Positions 37,429 through 49,786 are shown, counted from the first letter of the stretch. The stretch: DNA of 64,000 nt from Hypoxylon rubiginosum (GCA_902806565.1 CADCXA010000014.1:124001-188000), one strand, 5' to 3'. The notes: generated from the letters alone by a model not told the origin. Translations and numbers: made by a program.

Positions 37429-37860
37429 GGCCCAGGCGACCTAGTCTGCATCTTTCTCGGCTGCCACATGCCCATGATAGTCCGACGCGCAGAACCAGGC
37501 GGCCGCAGCTTTAAGATCGTCGGACCGTGCCTGCTCCACGGCGTTATGGACGGAGAGGCCATCCTCGGTGTCCTCCCGCACCCCTGGACAGTGGAGTTCT
37601 ACCGCGACGGCATGGGCGTCGCGGTCCGCCACTTCCGGAACGTAGAAACGGGCCAGCTCACGACCGAGGACCCGCGCCTGGGTGGCCGCCTGCCGGACGG
37701 GTGGGAGCGGGTGCGGCGGGACCGGACGGTGGACGACCCTCGCTGGTTCGGCTGCTTCGTCAATAAAGTCAGCAAGGAGACGCTGAACGCCGACCCGAGG
37801 ATGCGGGAGGGTGAGCTGGAGGAACGCGGAATTGCGCTGCAGAGATTTGAGATTGTTTAA
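35601..37860 (+). CDS. HET-domain protein with inserted WW-like module
   Basis: Exon 1 is 35601-37347 and exon 2 is 37436-37860. The 88-bp intron splits a Gly codon. The protein has 723 residues. The usual HET opening (YTPLDVTKEDIRLVKLLPGD) is followed at residues 67-97 by a WW-like module: LPYDWTVKE, then GRYLFISKTTNATSWDHPL. The two signature Trp (71 and 93) are 22 apart. The HET core resumes with YDALSYTWGRG, LWIDAICINQADLAERD, VIIWLGPS and RAWFERVWVQQEA. The C-terminus, after DLVCIFLGCHMPMIVRR, is the standard HET tail. HET proteins drive incompatibility-type cell death; a WW module would add binding to proline-rich partners (inference). The intron contains eleven ATC units, which would encode a His run if retained. 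Confidence 0.88.
37396..37428 (+). repeat. (ATC)11 microsatellite inside the WW-HET intron
   Basis: Eleven perfect ATC units end a few bases before the 3' splice site (CGGCCCAG). If the intron is not removed, one frame reads a run of His. Confidence 0.95.
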
Positions 37861-38350
37861 GTGAGTTTCGACAAGTAGGGACTCGTTGATGGCAGAATTT
37901 CTAGGTGGTCTTTCTCGAGCAGCACTGTATGGAGGCAGTCCTATGTTGACCACAGGACTCTATAGGCGTACCCAAGGTTTTCCTTGATGCAGTAAACAAG
38001 GCTGGCGTAAGTGACAAGTTCAGATTTGGGTGCGGTAGGATCCGCGGTGATGAGAGAGGAATGCTTCTTTCCTCTGAAAAGGTACGCGAATTAAGTTGCA
38101 TCGTGTGTGGTAAGACCTACCCTTCTTTTGAGGTCATACTACATACATATGCACGGCCGTGACCCCACCGACCCCACAGCGGACCAATCCGTGAGCTTGC
38201 CGTTAAATCTTCCCTCTCGTCCCACCTTAACCTACGTATGTACCTACCTCTTACATACTACCACCCTCGATAGCACGATCCCATTCGACGTGCTTTCTAT
38301 TCCACAGCTCAGCAGCGCCTCCGTGTTTAGAAAGGGGAAGGCTAAGCAGT
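37861..38350. other. Intergenic region
   Basis: Between the WW-HET gene and the rhodanese gene, same strand. CT-rich towards 38350, consistent with a fungal promoter. No gene. Confidence 0.6.
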
Positions 38351-39113
38351 ATGGCGTCGAGACGAATCGCCCTGAGCGCCGCGCTCCGTGGATGCTCCTC
38401 CTCCTCCTCTACAGCAGCAGCTACAACCCCTCCTCGGGTGCTGCGAGCTACGTTCGCCACGGCCTCCTCCCCTAGCACACTGCAGCAGGCTGCGACGACA
38501 ACGAAATCGAGGATGACGACGATCGCGCGGCCGGTCGTAGTAGGGCGGGGCAGCGCGGCGCATCGTGGCGGCGCGAGGAGTTTAGGTGTTCGGTGGTCTT
38601 CTTCGGATACTCCGCCGGGGACCAAGATATGGAGTTTTGAAGAGGTGCGTTTGTTTATTACACGACGAGTTTCCTACCTACCTACTTCCTATCTATCTCA
38701 CCTATCTCCTCTCTACACCTATAGACCCCAACTAACCAACCAACCCCCCTCTCCAGATCCAAGCCCTAACCAGCACCCCCCCTTCCTCTTCCCCCTCCTC
38801 CAAACCCCGCGTAACCCTAATCGACGTCCGCGAGCCCTCGGAGCTCGCGCAGACGGGCCGGATCCCGGGCGCCCTCAACGTCCCCGTCGCCTCCGCGCCC
38901 GACTCCTTCCACGTCCCGCCCGACGAGTTCGAGGACCGGTACGGGGTCCCGCGGCCCGACCCGGCAGGGTCAGAACTCGTCTTCTACTGCAAGGCGGGCG
39001 TGCGTAGCCGCGCCGCCGCCACCATCGCGCGCGAGGCCGGGTATGCGAACGTCGGGGAGTACCCGGGGAGCTGGATCGACTGGGTGGAGAGGGGCGGGAA
39101 GGTCGAGCGGTGA
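38351..39113 (+). CDS. Mitochondrial rhodanese-domain sulfurtransferase
   Basis: Exons 38351-38644 and 38757-39113 give 216 residues. The 112-bp intron is pyrimidine-rich. The first about 85 residues are rich in Arg, Ser and Ala with almost no acid residues (MASRRIALSAALRGC), a typical mitochondrial import sequence. A single rhodanese domain follows: VTLIDVREPSEL, GRIPGALNVPVA, then the active-site loop ELVFYCKAGVRSRAAA with the catalytic Cys, and GEYPGSWIDWV at the end. Members transfer sulfane sulfur, for example to cyanide or thiols; yeast relatives are Rdl1/Rdl2. The active-site Cys is kept, so activity is likely; the physiological acceptor cannot be told. Confidence 0.9.
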
Positions 39114-39866
39114 GAAGAGAAAGGGGGGGAAGGGGGTTTGAACTAGGATATTTTCTCGGGAGGGGAAGAGAAGGGGATGATGTCTTTTGCAGTTGTCGAC
39201 ATGCAACAGCAAGGAAATGTGCTTACGAGGGTGTGCGAAGGTGGCTGCCAGTAAGAATAGTCCCTGCAGGACCAGTCTTGTCGGACTTCTCTTACTCCAC
39301 CCATCTTAGCCAATCGTTACATGGCTTTACGTCGTACTTGCATAGACCCAGCTCTTGTTCTATTGTTCACTTGTCCTCAATGTTATACAATGCTCAGCTG
39401 GTATCACGAGACTTGATCACAAGGCAACTTACTGTGCCTCTTGAAAATATGGTATTTAACACAAAGGTCCTCGAACCTTTTACTACTGCTTACTCTCTTC
39501 TTATCGAAGCACCATCTCCCCAATGTATATACTCTCGCCATCGATATGTATATCACACCCGACGTCATAATGCCGTAAATAAAAAGCAAGGAACTCAGAA
39601 GTCTCTTCCAAAGATTATGGTCTATTTTCAGCCGCTATGGACATTCTAGTGGTCCTTGGTACCGACTTTAGCCTCGGCTATAACTTATATACAAGACCAG
39701 TATTACGATTATTATTTCTATTCGTCTTTCTTTCGTTTCTGTCGTTATTGGAGGCGGCTTAAGTATTTAGCCCTTACGTCTAGCGAACAGCACGGGGCGA
39801 TCTAGCTCAGCTCAGCTCAGCCTCCCTCACGCTAAGGATCCGCGGGATCCATCTAGCGCAAGGTTA
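39114..39866. other. Convergent intergenic region
   Basis: Between the 3' ends of the rhodanese gene and ERG5. It contains CTCAG repeats (about 39807-39821) and a GGATCCGCGGGATCC direct/inverted motif (39836-39850). No gene supported. Confidence 0.6.
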
Positions 39867-41654
39867 TCACCACTTCCTCTCCTCAAAGGTTAAGGGGCAG
39901 TCATCCTATCAAAGTTGTCAGTTATAGTTCTCAAGAGCAAAGATGTACGACGTACCTTGGGGAAGATGGTAGCAAAGACTTTGATTATGTCAGATTCCGG
40001 TGTAGGGTGGTGCTTCCAGTCGAACTGAAGCGCGGCTTTTCCGATCATGAGCACCAAGTTCAGCTGAGCGTAATGCTGACCGAGGCAGTAGTGAGGACCG
40101 GTTCCGAAAACGAGATAGTTCTTGGCACCCTTTTCCTCAGCATCTCCGCTGTAGTATCGCTCGGGGTCAAACTCATCGGGGTTCTCGTACACATCGGGGT
40201 CACGCAGAGCCATAAAGGTAGTCGGGATGATCATGGCACCCTTGGGGACAGTGTAGGTATCGGTGACGGGGAACGACTTCTTGGCCTTGTAGGGAACCAT
40301 GATGACGGGAGGGCGCCACCGCAGAAGCTCCCGGACAACGGCGCGCGTATAAGTCATCGACTCGAGCTGGTCCAAAGTGACAGGGGCGTAGATGTCACCT
40401 TTTCGTGTGCGGTAGTTTTCGTCTCGAACTCGGTCCAACACCTCGGGTCGATTAGCTAGAACCTGGAACAGATTCGTGACGGCACTGGACGTGGCATCCT
40501 GGGAAGCGAAAAGGAAGGAGAAGAGCGTCTTGGAGATTTCCATGTCGGTAAACTCGCGAAGCAGAGGAGACGGCTTTACCAAGCCTTCAGTCGAGAGTCC
40601 CTTTTCGGTCGCCTCTCTCCACCTCTTGGAGTCAATCATGTCCTTGATCCAGGCGTCCATAATGCAAGTAATGTCACCTCCGGCAGCCATGCGAACCTTG
40701 GATTTGGCAGCGCACTTGGCGAGCTCGTCCATGACCATGCGCGCAGCTCTCCTGCCATACCAGGTTCGGGTATAGGGGATGATGACAGGGAAGTTGACAA
40801 GATCGAGGGCGGCCGTCACGAGGTAGTAGTCGTCAGAAATCTTCTTGCAGGCGGCATCGGTGATGTAGAATCCAGCAAAGGTTCGGAGCGAGACGGTGCA
40901 CATGACCTCACGGAACTCGTGCATAAAAGGGACGGGGTTGCCTCCATTATCCTTGGTGATCTTGAGGAATCTGGAAAAGTAATGCTTGTAGACCTTCTCC
41001 TGGGTGGGTAGATAGCACTCTAGGGCCCTGCGAGTGAAGAGTCCGTTCAGGCCCTTGCGGTAATCGACATGGGCCTTTCCATCCAGGAACACCCAGTTGT
41101 CCTCTCCGAGAATTTTCGTAGCGATATCGACGACGCACGGTTTTACATATGCCGGCGAGTTGAAGACTTTTCGAGCCAAGTCGCGGGTAGAGGCAATAAC
41201 GACGAATCTGAACAGTCGGACGGTTAGCAATGTCGAGGAAGCAGCGCAAGAGGAAGGACATACTTGTGGAAAATGGAGACGCAGCTCAAAGGACCGCTCT
41301 GCCACTGACGCAAGTACTCTTCAAACTTGGGGTTTAGCGATTGGAGAAAGGGACCCATGAAGGGCAGCTTGAATGACGGCCCAACGATAGAACCCTTCTG
41401 CATGAAGTAGCTAACTATAATTCAGGTTTCGGTCAGCCAATTCAGTTGGCGCGGGGATTTCTTCAAGGTTTCGAGAAATCATGAGACGTACTTTGGTCGT
41501 ATGCGACAGCTAGAGCAAGGAGAGTAAACAGCCATGACATTATGCTGGCGTTAGCGATTGTATCGACTACATAGTCGACCTGAGGAGGTAGGCTCCCGGC
41601 AGCGAGCTTCAAGTCCGCCAGAGGCGAGGTGAAGCTCGTGGCGTTGGCAGCCAT
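39867..41654 (-). CDS. erg5: Sterol C-22 desaturase, cytochrome P450 CYP61 (Erg5)
   Basis: Four exons: 41654-41492, 41414-41264, 41207-39956 and 39905-39867. Introns are 77, 56 and 50 bp and the model gives 534 residues. CYP61 introduces the C22-C23 double bond late in ergosterol synthesis, in the ER membrane. The N-terminus has a hydrophobic anchor ([15 protein letters not shown]). Characteristic Erg5 blocks follow: [33 protein letters not shown]-helix [29 protein letters not shown] and the heme loop [14 protein letters not shown]. The last exon has only 13 codons ([12 protein letters not shown]) and restores the conserved C-terminus. Reading through its intron instead would add unrelated residues. 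An ATG three codons upstream (41663) is an equally good start. Confidence 0.95.
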
Positions 41655-44600
41655 GATGAGCACGGCGAGACGTTTCGAGCTGTCTCGGATACCTGGAGGC
41701 CACTACTAATTGGTATTGTCTTCAGGATGCAGGTAGCCGTACGCAACGGACCCAGAGATTCCCTCCAAAAAGTACGAGGTCTACCACGGAGAGAAACGAG
41801 AGAGTATAGGAGGTAGAGGTAGAAGGAAAGACGGCGGGCGACCCTTTAGGAAAGAGGTTGGCGTGTAAGAGGGTTAAGAAGGATAAAAAAAGAGAAGGGT
41901 ACGGGAGAGCTGCGAGACGGTGGGTATATCGCATGGGGAATCCACTTGAAATTTGTTGATTTAAGATTATTAAATTATCAGAGGAACCCTTCCTTTTTTT
42001 TCTGGACGGTCTGGCACCTGGCTTGGACCGAATGGTCTGCTGGTTCACTATTACCCCTGCACAAATTACATAGTGCCATGCCACTTACAAACTTACGTCT
42101 TTAGGGTGTACTATGTATGTAAGTCACGGATAGTTTGGTATCCGTAGTCTCGGTATCGTAAAAGTCGTAGGAGGTATTCGTTTTCAATGGCCAGGACTCT
42201 CTTGCCATTGGCTCATAATATAACTAGATGCAAGCGCTTCGAGGAGTTATAGCTCGTAAGTATGTACTATACAAAACAATACCCTGTCTCTTCGAGTCAA
42301 GTCACCAGCCAGACTTCTTCTGTAAGAGTCTCTTCTCTCAAGGTCAGGTACCTACATAGTACAACCCCTGGTCTGGTGTAACTTTGTCCTCTGTCCCCAC
42401 ATGTAGATAACGGAGCTACGATTTGCGTTACCTTCCCGCTACCCGCAGCTCGAGCAAGTGGGGGGGAAAGCTTCAATGTTTTTCACCATTTTGACATTTT
42501 CAATCTCTGTTCCAATTAATACATGCCTACCTAGGTACCTTACACTAGCAGCTTGCTATACCCCTAAAGAGTAGACTATTCATTCAGCGATTTCACCTCT
42601 CTTCTACGTACCTAGGTAGTCGGTTTCCGACAATATCAGGCCATTCGGATATTTGATATCGGTCCATTCCGCAAACAGTATTGTTTGAAAAATTGGCCTT
42701 CTTTTCCCCTGGTCGCAAGGTGATGCAATGCATGTCACTCACACTCCCATCACCAAATTGGGTTCCATTGCTTTCGAATTGGCCAATCAGCGAAGCCGCA
42801 TGCCTCATCCCGCCATTCACCGCTTCTCGATTCGTGGCCCAAGCTCGCGCGCTTTCGCAGTTTCGCGACAACTTTCAAATCCGAATACGACGGCTCAAAT
42901 CCGGTTAAATCCAAAGAGTGGCCTGATTGGGGAATAGGGGCTTCCCGGGGGGACCGGGGTTTGAAAAGACGATGCAGAATTCGATACGCTAATAACTCTT
43001 GGCTACACGGATAGCATTCCAAGATTTGTGCAAATCTTCATAAGGGCCACTAAATACATTGTATGTAAGCCAGACCTCCAGTAATTTGTACTGAACTTGC
43101 ACGAAATAGCCGCTTAGCTTCGTACAAAGATTACCTAGCAGCTTGCTACGGCCTCAGCCTCTTTCGGAGGGATCATCATTGGCCATAGTGTTAGATCCAG
43201 TTAGGTAGGTACTTAGACGATAATCACAGGGGAGGAAGTGTTTAGCTTGCGACCTCAGCACTCCCGTAGAAGATTGTCATCATTGGTCAATGTTGAAAAG
43301 AACAGACGTATTATAAAGGAACCTATGGTGGCGGTTCCTTTCCCTCCTTCCCTCCTTCCCTCCCTCCCTTCCAGCGAGAAAACCCTAAGAAGAAAACTCG
43401 CGTCGTCAGCTTCGGCATATTGTAAAAGGAAGAATGTGAATGGAAGTTCAGGGTGGGAATGCATTTTTATATATTCTCGGCTAGTACATATTGTCGCCGA
43501 CGACATTCAAGATTTACTTGGTCTCAGGTTTGAGATAACACTCTATCAAATAGATATAGACTTAAACTGTATGACAAGGAAAGGCAGAAAAGGGGCTTAA
43601 ACGATGTGTAAACTATACCAGTCATCATGAAACACGAGTCATTCTCATCCGCAGTATGTGTAGTGAGTCTAACATATCTTACGTGTTGGTTATCAGGCAC
43701 CATATTGAAATATTGGTGTATGTATCAAATTTGTGTTGTGATATAAACATAAGAAAGTCAACCCTAATATCCAAAGCCAAGCATCACCTCGACTTATCTT
43801 CTCAGCCTATCCCAATCTTCCAGATTGTAAGTTGGGTTCTAGATGCTCAGCCCCCCTGTAGTCTGTATTAGCGGAAACTGGCGTGTGCATTCGTAAGAGC
43901 CATATTAACTTCTTGCCGAGAGTAGAGGTATGAGCCTAGGACAGTGAACTATATCACCCGCCGAGAGTTTTCAAAAGTTTTCTTAACGAAATGAGTGCTT
44001 CACATCCAGTAAATCGAGTACCTACCCGTGCCGTAGAATTTATTCAAGTTAACATAGACTGCGTGTTGTAGGTAAAGGGCGAGCGAGCAAGACCGGCAAC
44101 TCAAGACTATCTCAGAATTCATAGTGATTTCTAGAAATGAGCCTAGGCAATACCTCTAATCAGTCAGTACGGCATTTCACACCAGGTAGCCTTGTTCTCT
44201 TTCACCATTCGTCATGATCCAAATTCAGAGACGCAAAAATAGTGGCCTTGCTGCGTCCTTGATCCACAACTAAGAATGGCTCGGCTCATACATATAGGAT
44301 ACGGCCCTCTATAGCCCAGTCTTATTCCAAAGGTCAACAGCCCAAACTAATATATAGAGTGCCAAAGGGCTACCGACACCGTAGTTATTTTATCAACCTC
44401 AGTAAGCTTTCAATTTCGAGGCTCTAAGTCGCAACAAGGAAGTCGGCTTAGCAAGAGTTCAAGTATACACCTATGTTATGAGTCAGTACTGTTTTAGAAA
44501 ACATCCCAGATATTTAGAGACTGTACCGAGTTAAAGTCGAAAGTAGCTTTAATGATGCATAAATAATGAGCCGGGAGTTCCTATAAGTTTTAATTAAATC

Positions 44601-46489
44601 GAGTTACAGCAAGGAGCTATCACGAAGCTAACCATGCGATAAGGAAACAACTATGTTGTTGCACGAAAAGCTATGAGCCTAAAGGGCTACCATGTCTCAT
44701 GTATATACAGGAGGTCGGGACAAAGGGACCTGCACGTCAAGAGGCCTCGCTCCCAAGCTCACCCCTTCCTTGATACCAATAATCCCGTAACCCCTATGCA
44801 GGCCCCTTAGCCCCTATTCGGGCCATGCCGATCTCGTGACTCCTATCTAGGCCCTGAGGGCTAAGGTCCTGAAAGGAGCACCTTGAGGGAGTTGACTATA
44901 ACTATTATAGTGTTCACTTTCAGTTTAATAACTAGGTCCCTATATACTTAGTTATTATATTAGGATGTTAGATATAAATGCTACCTTATATTAAATGATC
45001 GTTTTACATATGGTGTCTGAGTTTAACGTACTGCCTGCAGGCACCTCTTAACGTACAGTGTAGAATATATACCTAGGTATCTATTATATTCAACAATATA
45101 TTCCGTAGAACTGCGATGGCTATTGGTTCTCATAGGTGCCGGAATGAAAAAAAAAAAAGATTTATACGGGCTACGAAGAATCTCTTAATTTTCTATCTCT
45201 CCAAGTTATGCCACAGCATTAAGGCGAATATATTCATATAACCTCCGCCCCCTATTCAACAACTAGAACCTGAAAGTTAGAAACTGCCTCTCTTGATGTT
45301 CTATATTCCTACCTCCCAAGATTGGGTTCTAGTTTTCTAGTTGTAGTCAATGTCTGCTACCTCGTACTGCAGAATGTAATCTTTAATGAAGTGCGGTTCG
45401 GCATTGTCGGTTGGATTAGGTATACAGTTCGTCTACCTATTCATGAGCTTCATCAATTGCCAGGGCCAATATTTTCGTGCGTCACCTCCATTAACGGACT
45501 CTGCCTACGCACACATTCCTCGTAGGCAGAGATAGTGCGGTGTAGTATGCAAGACCACACGATTTTAGCCATATATGACCTATGCAAACAAGATGTGATG
45601 CCGAATGAAGTCGTCGCGATGGTGGATTCGAATAGAGTATCGTCATCGGCTGCGTTGTCTGCATGTCTTGGCGAGAAAGGGTATCACCACGCGAAAAAGA
45701 AACCCTGGAATTTTGTAGTTCGCTACTGATCCTCTTTCATCTTATTGGATTGACTATGAGGCTAATGACGGCATTCGCCGATGAGTCATCTAAGGCAACG
45801 AGGATACAACACTGAAATTAGGAGCCTGGAAGCACTCCTACCCTACTACTGCAGTTACTATGTCCATAGTAGATAGGTAAGTGACCCTTGATAGATAAGA
45901 TCGAGGCGGAGTCAAGAGTCATATCCTAACTTACTTAAGATAAATGCTGTGTATGTATCTGGAAGGATCTGGTGCCGAGTGCCTGGGAGGTTGGCTTGGT
46001 ATTAATCGAACCCCAACTCCGACTTCAAGATGCAAGGCAGGCCGTAGATCGGAGATCGGATATGTGCCTAGACGGGCTAGACTAGACAGCCAGAAGAGGC
46101 TCGCCGACTTTCGAAGCGAACCTCTCTATTGTGTTGAAAGATGATGTATCATAGAGCTGCAACTTAGACGCTAGTCCTTTTTTCGGATTCGCAAGCTTTA
46201 CTGCAAGATACTCGTCACCCCTAGACGTTTGTCAGCGTATGGGACACGCATTTCTGGGTCAACTCCCCGGCGTGACGAAGCTACTAGGTGGCAGGTAAGC
46301 GGGCTCGGTTTATACCTAGGTATATTCTAAGTAAGAAATAAGAGTAAGTACCTAGGTAGTCAGTCCGCCTGAGGATCTGACTCATACGTAATCTGCGTAT
46401 GTGTGATACACGACTTGCACAGACACTAGGTACTGTATGTGCATCACGTTGCCTAATCGGGTAACACCCCGAGTTGGTACTATTCCGAT

Positions 46490-46517
46490 AGAGAGAGAGA
46501 GAAAGAGAAAGAGAGGG
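46490..46517. repeat. Purine (GA) tract
   Basis: Uninterrupted 28-base GA-rich purine run about 410 bp upstream of the small gene's start codon. Confidence 0.85.
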
Positions 46518-46577
46518 CAAGGGACGAAAACCTAGATGAGGCTGTAACCTCATAGGCGGATGCATCGGACGGTCCGG

Positions 46578-46584
46578 TATATAA
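46578..46584 (+). promoter_or_regulatory. TATA-like boxes of the small Ser/Lys-rich gene
   Basis: TATATAA at 46578 and a second TATATATAG at 46786-46794 lie upstream of the ATG at 46928. The second is better placed for a start site near 46820. The leader (46860-46925) is rich in CCAACC/CAAC repeats and free of ATG, as in strongly expressed or inducible fungal genes. Confidence 0.45.
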
Positions 46585-46927
46585 GTAGGCAAGCATGCGA
46601 CCTTGTTGCCTGAGGATATATTGCATACATCCAGGCAACGGCATCTTCAGACACACAAGACATCTCGCAACAGCAAACAAACCCGATTATAGATCTCGTC
46701 AATCTGTCCATCTGCTTAAACGCGGCACAGTCGGACAAGGATCCCATCCCGAATCCTATATACTTCAAGCCCGAAGCTCTCCCTCTATATATAGCTGCGG
46801 CTAGCAAAACACTACAAACCACCTTTCACTATTCCCACCCTCATCATCACCATCAAGAAGGCAGACACCAAGCCAAGCAACCAAACAACCAACCAGCCAG
46901 CCAACCAACCGACCGACCAAAGACACG

Positions 46928-47227
46928 ATGAGCTACACGCAAGACAAAGCCCACTCCTCCGCCCTCCTCGGCGCCATCCTCGACGGCGAGAAAGCCCAGC
47001 AACAGCAGCAGTCCCAACAGCAGCAGTACACCACCACCACCGCCGCCGGCGCCGCGGGCAACTCCGACTCGGCGTCCATCTTCTCGACGAGCAGCTTCGG
47101 CAGCGCCAAGGCCCTTCTCAAGAAGCACGCCGGCTCCTCTTCCAAGAAGAGCAAGTCCAGCAAGTCCGACAGAGAAGCCGAGCTTCTCCGGACCGCGGAG
47201 CGGAACTCAGTGAGGATGAATTTCTAA
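46928..47227 (+). CDS. Small Ser/Lys/Gln-rich protein, unknown function
   Basis: A single exon of 99 residues, MSYTQDKAHSS onwards. It has a Gln run (AQQQQQSQQQQY), a Thr/Ala/Gly-rich middle, then a basic stretch with KALLKKHAGSSSKKSKSSK, and ends RTAERNSVRMNF. No signal peptide, membrane span or known domain. The strong TATA boxes and the long ATG-free leader support it being a real transcribed gene rather than a chance frame, and codon use is clean (many GCC, AAG, TCC). Proteins of this look are mostly disordered. I do not recognise a family. Confidence 0.65.
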   Translation: MSYTQDKAHSSALLGAILDGEKAQQQQQSQQQQYTTTTAAGAAGNSDSASIFSTSSFGSAKALLKKHAGSSSKKSKSSKSDREAELLRTAERNSVRMNF

Positions 47228-47907
47228 GTTCTAATTTCTCTTCTCTTTTTTTCAAAAGGGGGAGGTCCTGTCTTGAAAAGGGAGGGAAAGACAGAAAGAC
47301 CGAAACGAAATATTTTGTCATGATGTCTCTAGTATGCTTGGGAACGGCAGCTTATAAGTATTATTCCTCAGTGAATTTTGGGCGAAAATGAATAGGCGCA
47401 ACGAATGCGGCAGGCAGGCAGGCAGGCTGGCGGTAAACTTGGCATTTGAAATTATGAAGAGCTCGCCCGGTCGATCTGTCCCTATCGGATAGACTGATCT
47501 TTCGGCGCGCACCAACACCGCCGGAATGGCTTCGACATGCGCAGGCCCGAAGAGGGCCATCAGTTCCCTCGGGAGAATAATCATGGGAAAGGAGTTATCC
47601 GGCCGAAGGAACGGCCTGGCGTTTTCTGGGTTCCAGGCAAGCAATGCACACGGACACGGTGAGCACTTCTTGGTGGGAGTGAGGGAGAGGCCAAGTTTTG
47701 TTGGTTCACTTCATAAAAAGGTGCGATGAGGAAACTCGATGGAAGTGCAATGCGATAAGTAGGGGGTATCTCTTGTGTCTTTGTCTACTTACGACAGTAT
47801 AATAACAACTGTTGCTGCTCAAACTGGGGGTTTTGCGCCACATTATCCTTAATCTCTTGTGACTAGACAATTATAACGACATGAGCAGAATGCGCTTCTC
47901 GCACTCT
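47228..47907. other. Convergent intergenic region
   Basis: Between the 3' ends of the small gene and ASK1. Four CAGG units (47411-47426). The frames at 47318-47729 show no motif. No gene supported. Confidence 0.6.
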
Positions 47908-49448
47908 CTAGAAAGTGTCGTCCAGGATATCCTGGTTCATCTTGACCATCGTCGGACTGTATTCTGACGACTCATCCGGCATGGCGCCGGCCGTCATTAG
48001 GATGTCATCCACGATTCGCTTGCTCGCTTCTCGCGCTTTGATTATCGCCGTGTCAGCAAACGTTATAATAGGAAAAGATTAGGTAGTACCTAGACAGGCG
48101 GGACACCAAAAAAAAGAAAAGAAACATACCAGGCGTCTGCATGAGCTTGCTCGGCGGCAGCGCGAACTGGATCGTCTTCGGGGGGCTCATGCCCGCGAAC
48201 TCATCATCATCCTCGTCGCTCTCCCACGTGATCTCATCCGGATCCCTCTTCACTTTGCCTTTCGTATCCGCAAACACGTCCCGCGTCTTCCTCGCCGTAG
48301 CCGGCGTCTGCACGCTGACCCCCGGCGTTCGCGGCGCACCACCACCACCACCACCGGCGCCGAGGCCTCCGCGGCCCCGCCCTAGCTTCACCGGCGACAT
48401 GTACAGATCACTCCGCAGCTTCGGCACCGCCATCTCGGGCGAGCTCATGGGGCTGTCGGCCCACAGCGCGCGGCGCGTCCTATCCTCTTCCCCTTCGCCT
48501 TCTCTTGCCTTCTCCTTCTCAGGCGACCTCCCACGATGGGCGGCAAACCGCGGCTGCAGCCGCGGCACGTCGACGCCCTTGTGCGGCGTGGCCTGCAGCC
48601 GGTAGTTCTTGTCGAGGACGCGGTGCAGCAGCGGGTCCTTGTGCCTGCCGCGGGCCGGCGACGACTCGGGCGCGGGAGCCTCGAGCAGCGACGACGACTC
48701 GCGCGGCGTCATCGACATGTCCGGCAGCCGGTTCTGAGACACCCGGCGCTCGGCCTCGGTGAACCGGTGGGCCGGGAGGTCGAGGGAGTCGTCGTCGCCG
48801 TGCTCGTTGGCGAAGTGCTCCAGCTCGTCGTCCTTAAAGATGGTGGTCTCGCCCCCGAGCTCGCGCCGCAGCTTCTCGTACGGCGAGTCGTACTCGGCGA
48901 AGTGCGGCTGGGGCCTTCCGGGTACTTGTAGAGATTTGGTGGCGGGCGGGCGGGGTGTGCTGCCCGTCATCTCGGCGTCGTCGAGTAGAGAGTCATCGGG
49001 CAATTGGCGGTGCTCTGACGGTTCGGCAGTCACGTCTGCATCGGAGGTGGTGTTATTGTAATCGGATGTCGTCTCGTCGAGCGTTGTCTCTTCGGCCGCT
49101 GTAGTGTCTTGGTCGCCGCCTACTAGTTCCTCGTAGCCTGAGAGCGAGACGTTGGCGGACGCCTCGAAGAATTGCTTCCAGAACTAGAACGGGGGTGATA
49201 TTAGCTCCCAGTCACTTGTAATAATGCAGATATTAGCGAGTCACACATACCTTGGAAGCTTCCCAGACAGCTTTGGATTGCTCGCCATATTGCTCGACTA
49301 AAGGTAGGATGCTGGAGGTGACGATGCGGTGCGCTTTGCTGAAGTTGTGGTCGATTTCTTGTAGCGTGAGAGTAATGGATTGCTCAAGTCTCTCCAACTC
49401 CTCCGTCAACGTCAAGTTTCTTGCCGACGACGGGCCCGGTCGAGACAT
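47908..49448 (-). CDS. ask1: DASH complex subunit Ask1
   Basis: Exons 49448-49251, 49183-48130 and 48035-47908 give 459 residues. Introns are 67 and 94 bp. Ask1 is part of the ten-subunit DASH/Dam1 ring that couples kinetochores to spindle microtubules in fungi. The conserved N-terminus is clear: LTEELERLEQSITLTLQEID, then RIVTSSILPLVEQY and, across the first intron, FWKQFFEASANVSLSGYEEL. The long middle is disordered with many SP/TP sites (DMSMTPRESSS, WADSPMSSPEM, YMSPVKLG), fitting known Cdk control of Ask1. A Gly-rich stretch (GRGRGGLGAGGGGGG) is present. The final exon ends in the conserved EASKRIVDDILMTAG and MNQDILDDTF. Confidence 0.92.
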
Positions 49449-49786
49449 ATTGTCGCATCAAAATATGTATATCCAGGCACACAATGGATAGGGAGAAAAA
49501 GGGTGTGTTGAATTGTCGCGCGCCGAAGGAAACAATTTACTGGTTTGGGCAGTGTAGGTAGTGTAGTGGGGTTACGACATACCTGTGCCTGCGCGTCCGA
49601 CGCGATGCGGGGTTGGCCAATAGCTTATAGGGTCAGGGCTTAAAGGGGGTTTAAGGGGACAGCAACAACCAGACCTAAAATTTTAGGACTTTCAATACTG
49701 AATAGAAGGTATCTTGGTGAAGCATTACGAAAAAAAGAAAGAAAAAATCAAATATTCATTTTGGGTATCTTCCAAGTCTCATTTAC
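49449..49786. other. Spacer between GCP gene 3' end and ASK1 start
   Basis: 338 bp holding the ASK1 promoter. AT-rich near 49730-49760. Nothing else seen. Confidence 0.6.

Larger units (their letters stand above)
41655..46927. other. Gene-poor 5.3 kb region
   Basis: No gene supported. The first part is the ERG5 promoter. Further on are a 38-base pyrimidine tract (43335-43372), five TACCTAGGTA copies (42528, 42609, 45070, 46313, 46349) and AT-rich sequence with scattered stops in all frames. Between about 44650 and 45140 the texture, GC-rich runs beside TATTAT-rich runs, hints at a decayed retroelement terminus. The last 400 bp are the promoter of the small protein at 46928. Confidence 0.55.

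Noticed and set aside
37294..37860. Separate gene starting inside the WW-HET region
   Set aside because: It is exon 2 of the HET gene plus intron read through; the phase-1 GT-AG intron at 37348-37435 joins it to exon 1.
39807..39850. Possible attachment site or hairpin (CTCAG repeats and GGATCCGCGGGATCC)
   Set aside because: Too short and lacks an element on either side; treated as a chance simple repeat.
43238..43600. 120-codon open frame on the + strand
   Set aside because: Contains a simple pyrimidine tract and no motif, with poor codon structure in AT-rich DNA.
45600..45640. tRNA-like GGTGGATTCGAATAG sequence
   Set aside because: Resembles a T-arm only; no matching acceptor or D-arm can be paired around it.
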